Shown one piece after another: positions 19,028-28,994 of a stretch of DNA of 64,000 bases. A model generated the notes under the pieces. That model had not been told where the DNA came from and searched no databases. It saw nothing but the letters and a program-made list of their open reading frames with translations. Every line of letters starts with the position of its first letter. Position 1 is the stretch's first letter. The stretch comes from Cordylochernes scorpioides (taxonomy: Eukaryota; Arthropoda; Arachnida; Pseudoscorpiones; Chernetidae). Location: assembly GCA_030710605.1 (NCBI GenBank), contig CP092864.1, forward strand, positions 145,265,261 through 145,329,260. Reading direction: 5' to 3'. The position numbers and the translations under genes are program-made.

Positions 19028-19209
19028 CTGGAGGTACTGGTAGGGAAGAAATGTCCGGAGAAGGTGGTGGACTCTCCCCGCGGGCAGATAGACTGTCCAA
19101 GTGGGCGAAGGAAAGGTCCGTGGAGACAGAGCTGGGAGTGGGGAAAGTCTCTGAGCAGCTTAGTTCTTGGAAAGGCCGGGGCTGTTCGGTGTCCGAGAAA
19201 TGGGGCGAC
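19028..19209 (-). CDS. Coding exon: Ser/Pro-rich linker, MPDZ/Patj-like protein
   Basis: A 182-nt GC-rich exon on the minus strand. The acceptor is GCTGTCTACAG and the donor is CTCCAG followed by GTAACT, both near consensus. It enters in phase 2 (one base completes a codon) and leaves with one base, giving 60 full codons. The entry phase fits the exon ending at 47573, which leaves two bases. The product is a disordered Ser/Pro-rich segment (SPHFSDTEQPRPFQELS to ESPPPSPDISSLPVPP). No domain recognised. A 49-bp minisatellite begins about 50 bp upstream of the acceptor. Confidence 0.65.
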
Positions 19210-19257
19210 CTGTAGACAGCATATCTAGAGATGTATCTATATTCTGATAGGATCATG

Positions 19258-20210
19258 TGAGACATCAGAGAGATGAGAATTGAAAAGGTACCCCGTTAAG
19301 TCAACATGGGACATCCGCGAGATGATAATTGAAAAGGTACCCCGTTAAGATCACATGGGACATCCACAAGATGAGAATTGTAAAGGTACCCCGTTAAGTC
19401 AACATGGGACATCCGCGAGATGATAATTGAAAAGGTACCTCGTTAAGATCACATGGAACATCCGCAAGATGATAATTTAAAAGGTACCCCATTAAGACCA
19501 CATGGGACATCTGCGAGATGAGAATTGAAAAGGTACCCCGTTAAGTCAACATGGGACATCCGCGAGATGATAATTGAAAAGGTACCCCGTTAAGATCACA
19601 TGGGACATCCACAAGATGAGAATTGTAAAGGTACCCCGTTAAGTCAACATGGGACATCCGCGAGATGATAATTGAAAAGGTACCTCGTTAAGATCACATG
19701 GGACATCCACAAGATGAGAATTGAATAGGTACCCTGTTAAAAGATCACATGGTACATCAGCGAGATGAGAATTGAAAAGGTACCCCGTTAAGATCAAATG
19801 GGACATCAGCGAGATGAGAATTGAAAAGGTACCCGTTAAGATCACATGGGACATCCGCGATATGAGAATTAAAAAGGTACCCCGTTAAGATCACATGGAA
19901 AATCCATGAGATGAGAATTGGTAAAGTACCCCGTTAAGTCAACATGGGACATCCGCGAGATGAGAATTGAAAAGGTACTCGTTAAGATCACATGGAACAT
20001 CCGCGATATGAGAATTAAAAAGGTACACACCCCGTTAAGATCACATGAAAATCCACGAGATGAGAATTGATAAAGTACCCCGTTAAGATAACATGGGACA
20101 TCCGCGATATGAAAATTAAAAAGGTACACACCCCGTTAAGATCACATGTGACATCAGCGAGATGAGAATTGAAAAGGTACCCCGTTAAGACCACATGGGA
20201 AATCCAATTT
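19258..20210. repeat. 49-bp minisatellite, about 19 units
   Basis: Units contain CATGGGACATCCGCGAGATG and GGTACCCCGTTAAGATCA. Subgroups of units alternate, and a block at 19300-19450 is repeated at 19545-19690. It lies in the intron just upstream (minus strand) of the exon 19028-19209. The minus-strand open frames come from the repeat. Confidence 0.95.
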
Positions 20211-20290
20211 TTCCTTTGCAGTAAAGCAGTAGAAATTATTTAAATTTTCAAAAATAAACATACACGTCTATAATAGTTTTAAACTTTAAT
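20205..20290 (+). repeat. Arm of the 6490/62165-type foldback family
   Basis: CAGTAGAAATTATTTAAATT and CACGTCTATAATAGTTT match the right arm near 6716-6765. The rest of the element is missing. From 20291 to 20700 I see only AT-rich DNA. Confidence 0.55.
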
Positions 20291-20699
20291 TTCATAAAGA
20301 TTCGCCTTGAGCACAAAATGGCTTTCTGAATTCAATCCACACAAACTTCTTGGTACCATTTTTGGTTTAGAATGTTAAAAAAACAGGCACTTTCACTAAG
20401 CAGTAATTCCTTGTTACTAAGAGATCTATAACCATTCAGTAAGTTGTTTACCATGGACTATAAAACCAAGAAAATTTCAAGCCCACAATAAAAACTTTAT
20501 AGTCTTCCACGAGCAACAATGACTCAATAAAGACTGTTTTATACACTGACGAGATGATAATGGTTATTTTATTTCCACAGTTTAATTCTTTTTATTCTCC
20601 GTAAGTTTCGTGACTTTACAGAGCAATGGTAGAAAATGAGGTGTTTCTATTAATGTAAAATCAATGCGAGACATGATTATCATTACCGTAAAGATAGAC

Positions 20700-21200
20700 G
20701 CTACCTGGCCCGCATTCTTAGCTCTTAAAATTAAAGATACTTCGGCCAGTAAATCTTTTTATTATCTTGACGTTTCGACTTTGTCCTCGTCAGGAGCGAA
20801 CAAAAAATTAAAAATTATTTTTAACGCTTTGCCAAATTAAGAAAAAGGCATCTCCTTATCGTGCAACTGAAGGTTGCTGATGGCTTGCGCCATTTATAAG
20901 AATAAATATCAACTATTCTCGGTTATTTTTAATTATTCCAGAATTGGCCAAATACCTATTATTGATTAATCAAGAAAAGCGCGCGTTAACCACGGACGCG
21001 TGATTTATTCCGATAGATGGCGCAAGCCATCAGCATCTTTTAGTTGCACGATAAGGAGATGACTTTTCAATAATTTATGCACCTTATCCTAGTACAATAT
21101 CACATTTGTACTATTTTTCACTTTCCCAAATTTTTAATTTTTGTTCGCTCCTAACGATGACAAAAGATATTTTATCGGAACGTCGAAATATATATATTTA
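20700..21200. mobile_element. Nested pair: hammerhead-family foldback inside another foldback
   Basis: Outer arms CTTTGTCCTCGTCAGGAGCGA at 20777 and TTCGCTCCTAACGATGACAAA at 21143 are inverted; a relative is at 25290-25560. Between them, 20835-21120 is a deleted copy of the 11715-12300 element: both arms are present but the ribozyme is cut down to the ACCACGGACGCGT segment (20979-20991), lacking the CUGAUGA strand. Confidence 0.6.
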
Positions 21201-21214
21201 TTATTATTATTATT

Positions 21215-21775
21215 ATCCCATGGGTAAAATTACATCAGGTCATGAAGGTTAAAAGCAATAATATTTTATACTATAGTTTTGGAGTTGTTGTATAGGTCTT
21301 AGCTCCAATACAGTCCAGGATATGTGCTTGGGTTGTTGTATAGGTCTTAGCTCCAATACAGTCCAGGATATGTGCTGGAGTTGTTGTATAGGTCTTAGCT
21401 CCAATACAGTCCAGGATATGTGCTGGAGTTGTTGTATAGGTCTTAGCTCCAATACAGTCCAGGATATGTGTTGGGGTTGTTGTATAGGTCTTAGCTCCAA
21501 TACAGTCCAGGATATGTGCTGGAGTTGTTGTATAGGTCTTAGCTCCAATACAGTCCAGGATATGTGCTGGAGTTGTTGTATAGGTCTTAGCTCCAATACA
21601 GTCCAGGATATGTGCTGGAGTTGTTGTATAGGTCTTAGCTCCAATACAGTCCAGGATATGTGTTGGGGTTGTTGTATAGGTCTTAGCTCCAATACAGTCC
21701 AGGATATGTGTTGGGGTTGTTGTATAGGTCTTAGCTCCCTTAAAATCCAGGATATGTTCTGGATTTGAAGTGGAT
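21215..21775. repeat. 48-bp minisatellite with about 10 units, plus its left flank
   Basis: Units contain TTGTTGTATAGGTCTTAGCT and CAATACAGTCCAGGATATGTG. The left flank (21217-21285, CCCATGGGTAAAATTACAT and GGTCATGAAGGTT) is also found at 50395-50450 left of the large array. With a 48-bp period several frames stay open on both strands; these are not genes. Confidence 0.9.
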
Positions 21776-21879
21776 TTGTAGCTCGTCGAGATAATACAAA
21801 TATTTACTGGCTGAATTATCTTTAATTGTAAGAGTTATGATTGTAAAACGACATTTGAAAGGGATTTTGAAAGGGATTC

Positions 21880-22045
21880 CCATCCCTGTACACTTTATTT
21901 TCCCGTTCATCATTACTATTCACAATTCATCCATTAATACTTCATCCCTAAGGATAGGAATAGTCGTTATTTCTCCTTAAAATAAATTTTGATTTTTTAT
22001 TGAAAAGAAACACATGCGGGATAATTTTCAAATGTCGTTCTACAA
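21880..22045 (+). repeat. SINE-like family 1 body fragment
   Basis: Contains TCATCCCTAAGGATAGGAAT and GAAAAGAAACACATGCGGGA, matching the family body. From 22046 to 22610 no gene is seen; a GC-richer block at 22270-22500 is unassigned. Confidence 0.55.
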
Positions 22046-22614
22046 TCACAAGACGCATTATATTGTAGTATAGTTATGATTATCATTCGGTTTTAATAGG
22101 TTATTTATTCATTACTTACACACACAAAGCCTTTATTAAGACATTAGTCTTATACAGATTCTCCGTACAAGGTGCAATATCAGGAAAAGAGCAGCACAGG
22201 AAACCAGTAGTTCCGCAACTATATACAATTATTAGTAATAAGAAAAAGTAAGATTTAATATGAAAGGTCAACGCCATCTCCCCAAGTCTTCAATTCCATA
22301 AGCGCGGAGCAGAAATAGGAACTAAGTTATTTAGTTCGCCATAAATATAGCATCCAGACACAAAAAAGGAGGTTTAACTCCAGCACAGCCATCCATATTA
22401 CCAGCTCCGCAATCTCATCGTCGACCAACACGATGGCCCCTCGATGTTTCGTCATCATTCTGAGGTGTAAGAACAATAGCTTCCAAGTTCTCTTTTCTCC
22501 CTCTTTACACCTACTGCCATGTAAAAATTCATTACCATAATAGAATATTTGTTATTATAATATTAACATTTTGGTAGTTTTAATAAAGTTGTAATCACAA
22601 ATGATAAAACTGTG

Positions 22615-22800
22615 TTTTGTGTGAAGAGAGAGAGATTTGGTTGTGTTTTCTTTGATAATGCTGTCGAAAGGCATTCAAAGAATAACAATCAAAACCTGGA
22701 TTATTTACAATTACTTCTGAAATTTCGAAAAAAAAATCATAAAACTTGGAACAATGAATACAAATACTGCATTTCTAAAAATTCAAATGTATTCAAAAAT
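22615..22800. repeat. Dispersed repeat unit, copy 1 of 3
   Basis: GGTTGTGTTTTCTTTGATAA, AATAACAATCAAAACCTGG and GGAACAATGAATACAAATAC recur at 23410-23590 and partly at 23890-23965. The open frame here is AT-rich and not supported as a gene. Confidence 0.65.
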
Positions 22801-22819
22801 AATAAACATACACGAAGAT

Positions 22820-23235
22820 TGTAGAACGATATTTAAAAATTATCCCGCATGTGTTTCTTTTGAACGAAAATTTGAAATTTATTTTAAGGAGAAATAACGA
22901 TTATTTATATCCTTAGGGATGAAGAATGAAAGGATGAATTGTAAAGAGTAATGATAAACAAAAAAATAGAGTGTCCAGGGATGGGACTCGAACCCAACAG
23001 TGTACCGCTTACCGGGCAGATACCATGTCCACTAGGCTACCCTGAACATATTTTACCGTTCGTTAATATTATATAAAGTAATTTATAATAAAATATAATG
23101 CGGCTTATGATTACTTCATCCATAAGGTTAGAAGTTATCGTTATTTCTTCTCAAAATAAATTTCGGTTTTTCGTTCAAAAGAAACAAATTCGGGATAATA
23201 TTCAAATGTCGTTCTACAATCAAAACCGCTATATA
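22820..23235 (-). repeat. tRNA-related SINE-like copy (family 1)
   Basis: The tRNA-like block at 22972-23047 has GGGTTCGAGTCCC and TAGCCTAGTGG on the minus strand, matching 36-110. The body appears on both sides in opposite orientation (22830-22930 against 23110-23225), so two body copies flank the tRNA-like part. Confidence 0.5.
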
Positions 23236-23334
23236 ATCATAAGAAATTGAAAAAATAAATACAAATACTGCAATTCGAAAATTTTAAAATATTAATATGC
23301 AAATACACGAAGTATAATTACCTATTTAAATCAT

Positions 23335-24145
23335 GAATAGAGTCGGGGACGGATTAAGCAGGGATGTTTGCCACGCTGATGGGTTAAGTGGATAGGGCCC
23401 TTCAGAGATCTGATTGTGTTTTCTTTCATATTGCTATCGAATGCCATTCGATGAATAACAATTAAAACCGGAAATATTTGCAATTACTTCTGAACTCTCG
23501 ATATAAATAATAAAACTCGGAACAATGAATACAAATACTGAAATTCGAAAATTTCAAAATATTAATATGCAACCTACACGAAGTCCGAGAAAAAATAATT
23601 AGCGATAGAATTGTTTAATTTTCATAAAGCGTTAGAGATCAAGGTAATCTTTAAGAACTAAAATTACAGAACAATTTCCTTCCATAGTTGATTTGTATAG
23701 TTATGTTGAATACTTTGATTTCCTTTTAATTCTCCCTTCTCTCCTTTGTTTATGTTTTTTTCTATTTCTCCATGAAAATGATGTATAGCGAGTCCTTACA
23801 GGACGGAAATGTCCTAATAAGCGTTTGCTGTTGAAAAGAGTCGGGGGCGGATTAAGTAGGGATGTCTGCCACGTTGATGAGCAACATGGATGGGGCCCTT
23901 CAGAGATCTGGTTGTGTTCTATTTAATATTTCTATATATGGCATTCAAAAAATAACAATTTAATAATGTTGTAATCGAATGATAAACCTATGTTGTGAGT
24001 GGAGATTATTTTTAGATTTGATGTCTTTATTGGTCTGAATATGCTTGTATTCATCCAATCAAATCTGCTGTTAATTTTAACAATTAGAAAAGCAGGAGGT
24101 TTTTCTACGATAGAATCAAAACTTGGTTGATTTTTTCGAATCATT
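23335..24145. repeat. Two further dispersed repeat units with conserved 75-bp leader
   Basis: Leaders at 23340-23415 and 23837-23912 share GAGTCGGGG, CGGATTAAG, GGGATGT, GCCACG and GGGCCCTTCAGAGATCTG. They resemble the permuted hammerhead cores (CACCACTGATGAG and GGCCCTTC) but no GAAA strand pairs correctly. Followed by the repeat body seen at 22615-22800. Confidence 0.55.
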
Positions 24146-24169
24146 TGTCATATTCTCGTAGTCTAAGTT

Positions 24170-25280
24170 GTACGTGGAGAGATAGAGAGAGAGAGAGAAA
24201 ATTTTCTGAATCATATTTTCAACAGAAAGGCTTTATTATATAGGGCCCTTTGCTCTGTATGGATTCGCCATACAACAACAAAACAATACAGTAATTCCTC
24301 TCCCTTTCCCCATGTGCACGTGAGCCTTTGTTTGAAAAGGGATTTATTTACACATCTGTTCTAAAACTTTCCTCACTACCTCTTTTGGGTATGAATTTTT
24401 TTACAATTAATCTGTAGAAATTATATAGTTCTATTGCTACAATTAATAATATTTTTTGTTAATTTTTCGACGTAAATCTGAGGCAGATATCCCAAAAATT
24501 AATTTATAATCTATATGTGTATCGATATCTCAAAATTAACATTGATAGGTGAATACTAATAGTTGAGAATAGAAACAAGTGAACAAATGGGTTTGTTGAA
24601 GGTTGTTGAGGTGTTTACCCATCAGTTATGAAGTAATATTCATTGAAACCCCTTGAAACGAATCTGCCACAAAATATCATTATTTTTTCTTATCTTTTTA
24701 TTATTTTAAATTAGACAAAATCTTGTTCTTTCAGAAACATTAAAGACCAGCTTTTGGACATGTAGATACAGCTGCAACTCGATGTTGAGAATCAACAGTC
24801 AGGTTTTATTGAACAATCAAGAAATTGTATTTGGATAATACTTGAGTGACAGAATATCAATGGTTGTTAATTATTTGCCCCTAATTCTTGCAAAACAAAA
24901 CCCCAGCATTGAGATCATGGAACCAAATGTCTAACTGCGGTGGTGGATATCCTGGACTGTCATGGATTCAAAAGCTACCATTCTTGGATTATCTTTCCTT
25001 AAAGTGTCCTTTTTTTCCTTAAAGGACAAATATCTTTGTTTTCTATTATTCGCTGCACTACATTCTTGTTGTGAATATTTGTCTGTTTAAGCGCATCCAG
25101 CTTTTTTCTTAGTCATCTGGGTTATATTATTACAAAGAATAAAACAAAGATCAACCTCTATACATTTATTGTGAAATATTAGAAAAATAATTTTATTATA
25201 TTTTTTTATTATACCCTTAGAAATATTTGAACCTAGCTAAATATAACACACATATATAATAATAGAAATACCTTTTGATA
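24170..25280. other. Intronic stretch without recognised features
   Basis: AT-rich apart from a short (GA)n run near 24180 and a slightly GC-richer block at 24230-24330. I see no gene, RNA or clear repeat. Confidence 0.5.
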
Positions 25281-25289
25281 TCTTAAAGA

Positions 25290-25560
25290 TAGAAGCTGCC
25301 TGGACAGCATTCGTATTTCTTGAAATTAAAGATACTTCGGCCAGTAAATCTTTTTATTAACTTGATGCTTCTACAAAAAGTTTTGTCTTCGTCAGGAAGA
25401 AGCAAAAATTAAAACATTTAGCAAGGCTTTAATAATTATTCTAAGGTTCCAAGTGCTTTCACACGCCCTTGCTAAATGTTTCAAATTTGTTTGCTCCTGA
25501 CGGAAACGAAAGATTTTTGTTGAAACGTCGAGGTAATAAAAAGAATTACTGGCCGAAGTA
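25290..25560. mobile_element. Foldback element related to the outer arms at 20700-21200
   Basis: CTTCGGCCAGTAAATCTTTT at 25333 and AAAAAGAATTACTGGCCGAAG at 25538 are inverted ends, with TTTAGCAAGG and CCTTGCTAAA inside. No coding sequence. Confidence 0.65.
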
Positions 25561-25599
25561 CAATTTGATATATATGATTTTTACAAGTAATGAGCACAT

Positions 25600-26220
25600 T
25601 GAGAAGCGAATGTTTCTATTCACAAATAAATCAAACTTCTACTATCCTAACTGCGATTAAAAAATATTGGGAGGGATTGATTTATAAGAAATTTGATTTA
25701 TTTGTGAAAATAAACATTCCAGTCTTATATATAATATCTCCATTCCTTTTATTTAGATGGCGCGTTGCACTTTTAGATTTTGTCAATGCCAGAAACATTG
25801 GACCTAGTGCGCAAATATTGTCTTTATTTCGTGGCAATTCTGCTTCAATATTCAAATCTTACTTAGTTGGGTGTATATACCTCTCCGCATATTTTCTTGG
25901 ATTACCTGATGAAAAGCGTTTATCTTGAAAGCTTGTATTTTTAATAAAAAGAAACTCACAACGTTATATTTTCGTTTTCTCTTTTAACTTTTAAAACGTG
26001 GCTAAAATATGCCTGATTGACTTTATGAAACTCGTAATATTTTTAAGGTATGAATTGAATAATCAATCTCTCGAATATTGTCTCCTGATTATCAATTTCA
26101 TATTTAGGAATGAGCTTTTAAATATACTACTTGATGCGATTAAGTTCCATTTTGGTCGACGTCCTATTTAACTCACTCGTGCCCTATACAAGTCAGGGAG
26201 TTGTGGCTTGCAGAAACACT
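25600..26220. other. AT-rich intronic stretch with an old foldback arm
   Basis: 25630-25760 contains degraded arm sequence of the 11600-type family (CTACTATCCTAACTGCGAT, TTTGTGAAAATAAACATTCC). The rest shows nothing I can name. Confidence 0.45.
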
Positions 26221-26224
26221 ATCT

Positions 26225-28552
26225 ACTTAATGGTTGCACTACAAGTTAGATAACAGGATAAGAGTTATCATAGACAATACCACTCACGGGTAGTTTTACA
26301 CGTTACCTGGCTGTAGATATGGTCTTAAAGACAATGTCCACTCACCAGTAGTTCTACAAGTTACCTGACAGTAGTTATGTTCCTACAGACATTGTCCACT
26401 CACCAGTAGTTCTACAAGTTACCTGACAGTAGTGATGGTCCTACAGACATTGTCCACTCACCAGTAGTTCTACAAGTTACCTGACAGTAGTTATTTTCCT
26501 ACAGACATTGTCCACTCACCAGTAGTTCTACAAGTTACCTGACAGTAATGATGGTCCTACAGACATTGTCAACTCACCTGTAGTTCTACAAGTTACCTGA
26601 CAGTAGTTATGGTTCTACAGACATTGTCCACTCACCAGTAGTTCTACAAGTTACCTGACAGTAGATGAGGTCTACAGACATTGTCCACTCACCGGTAGTT
26701 CTACAAGTTACCTGACAGTAGTGATGGTCCTACAGACATTGTCAACTCACCGGTAGTTCTACAAGTTACCTGACAGTAGTTATGGTCCTACAGACATTGT
26801 CAACTCACCGGTAGTTCTACAATTTACCTGACAGTAGAGATGGTCCTACAGACATTGTCAACTCACCGGTAGTTCTACAAGTTACCTGACAGTAGTGATG
26901 GTCCTACAGACATTGTCCACTCACCAGTAGTTCTACAAGTTACCTGACAGTAGTTATGGTCCTACAGACATTGTCAACTCACCAGTAGTTCTACAAGTTA
27001 CCTGACAGTAGTTATGGTCCTACAGACATTGTCTACTCACCGGTAGTTCTACAAGTTACCTGACAGTAGTTATGGTCCTACAGACATTGTCAACTCACCA
27101 GTAGTTCTACAAGTTACCTGACAGTAGTTATGGTCCTACAGACATTGTCAACTCACCAGTAGTTCTACAAGTTACCTGACAGTAGTTATGGTCCTACAGA
27201 CATTGTCAACTCACCGGTAGTTCTACAAGTTACCTGACAGTAGATGAGGTCTACAGACATTGTCAACTCACCAGTAGTTCTACAAGTTACCTGACAGTAG
27301 TTATGGTCCTACAGACATTGTCAACTCACCAGTAGTTCTACAAGTTACCTGACAGTAGTTATGGTCCTACAGACATTGTCAACTCACCAGTAGTTCTACA
27401 AGTTACCTGACAGTAGATGAGGTCTACAGACGTTGTCCACTCACCAGTAGTTCTACAAGTTACCTGACAGTAGTGATGGTCCTACAGACATTGTCAACTC
27501 ACCGGTAGTTCTACAAGTTACCTGACAGTAGTTATGGTCCTACAGACATTGTCAACTCACCGGTAGTTCTACAAGTTACCTGACAGTAGTTATGGTCCTA
27601 CAGACATTGTCAACTCACCAGTAGTTCTACAAGTTACCTGACAGTAGTTATGGTCCTACAGACATTGTCTACTCACCGGTAGTTCTACAAGTTACCTGAC
27701 AGTAGTTATGGTCCTACAGACATTGTCTACTCACCAGTAGTTCTACAAGTTACCTGACAGTAATGATGGTCCTACAGACATTGTCCACTCACCAGCAGTT
27801 CTACAAGTTACCTGACAGTAGTTATGGTCCTACAGACATTGTCCACTCACCAGTAGTTCTACAAGTTACCTGACAGTAATGATGGTCCTACAGACATTGT
27901 CCACTCACCAGTAGTTCTACAAGTTACCTGACAGTAGTTATGGTCCTACAGACATTGTCAACTCACCTGTAGTTCTACAAGTTACCTGACAGTAGTTATG
28001 GTCCTACAGACATTGTCCACTCACCAGTATTTCTACAAGTTACCTGACAGTAATGATGGTCCTACAGACATTGTCAACTCACCTGTAGTTCTACAAGTTA
28101 CCTGACAATAGTTATGGTCCTACAGACATTGTCCACTCACCAGTAGTTCTACAAGTTACCTGACAGTAGTGATGGTCCTACAGACATTGTCAACTCACCG
28201 GTAGTTCTACAAGTTACCTGACAGTAGTGATGGTCCTACAGACATTGTCAACTCACCGGTAGTTCTACAAGTTACCTGACAGTAGTGATGGTCCTACAGA
28301 CATTGTCAACTCACCGGTAGTTCTACAAGTTACCTGACAGTAGTTATGGTCCTACAGACATTGTCAACTCACCGGTAGTTCTACAAGTTACCTGACAGTA
28401 GTTATGGTCCTACAGACATTGTCTACTCACCAGTAGTTCTACAAGTTACCTGACAGTAGTTATGGTCCTACAGACATTGTCAACTCACCGGTAGTTCTAC
28501 AAGTTACCTGACAGTAGTTATGGTCCTACAGACATTGTCCACTCACCAGTAG
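26225..28552. repeat. 58-bp minisatellite, left arm, about 39 units
   Basis: Units contain GTTCTACAAGTTACCTGACAG, TATGGTCCTACAGACATTG and CACTCACC(A/G)GTAG. A minority of units have the shortened GTAGATGAGGTCTACAG version. The outermost left units are degenerate. The array is cut by the LTR element and resumes at 33439. On the minus strand each unit carries two 5' splice-site-like sequences, GGTGAGT and CAGGTAACT. Confidence 0.97.
28548..28552. repeat. 5-bp target-site duplication, left
   Basis: AGTAG immediately before the left LTR, repeated at 33439-33443 after the right LTR. Because the target is a tandem repeat, part of the match could be fortuitous, but 5 bp is usual for BEL/Pao elements. 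Confidence 0.7.
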
Positions 28553-28911
28553 TGTTGAGATTACGAGAGGTTAAGATTGAAGAACCTTCTCCCAACAAGT
28601 AAGACCCTCACCTAGAGTCTAGATATCAGTTTGGACTGCCTTGGGTGATCAAGCCAGGAAGGAAAACAACGCAGGCAGAAACCAGCGGCTACTACACGCA
28701 GAAGATCTCGCTCTAGTAAGACACTCTCAGAAACTCTAAGAAAACTCTTTATTTCCACAACACGGCTCAGTTATATACAAAAGAAAATTTACATAATAAC
28801 AATTCATTCAAAATATATTTGACATAATAATAATTAATTTAAAAGAAATTTACATTCCAGGTTATACACTCAAAAGAGATATTTACATAGTCTATGCCAC
28901 GACTTTTAACA
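28553..28911 (-). mobile_element. LTR (3' LTR of the minus-strand element)
   Basis: 359 bp, starting TGTTGAGATTACG and ending CTTTTAACA on the plus strand. I find no difference from 33080-33438. In the element's sense it begins TGTTAAAAG, has a TATA-like TGTATATAAC and a polyadenylation signal AATAAA (near 28748). Just inside the element lies a polypurine tract (AAAGAAAGGTGGGGGTA on the minus strand, 28912-28928). Confidence 0.92.
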
Positions 28912-28994
28912 TACCCCCACCTTTCTTTTTTGTAAAAAGAAAAAATCCGGCATACTGCGGCACCCTCTCCATACACACCACCGGAGGTTGCCCC

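Noticed and set aside
20777-20815. Apparent hammerhead on the minus strand (CTGACGAGGACAAAG, then GAAACGTC)
   Set aside because: Helix I does not pair and helix II would need a shifted register, so it is at most a relic.
21249-21768. Open frames on both strands of the 48-bp array (also 51704-54010)
   Set aside because: A 48-bp stop-free unit gives long frames on both strands automatically.
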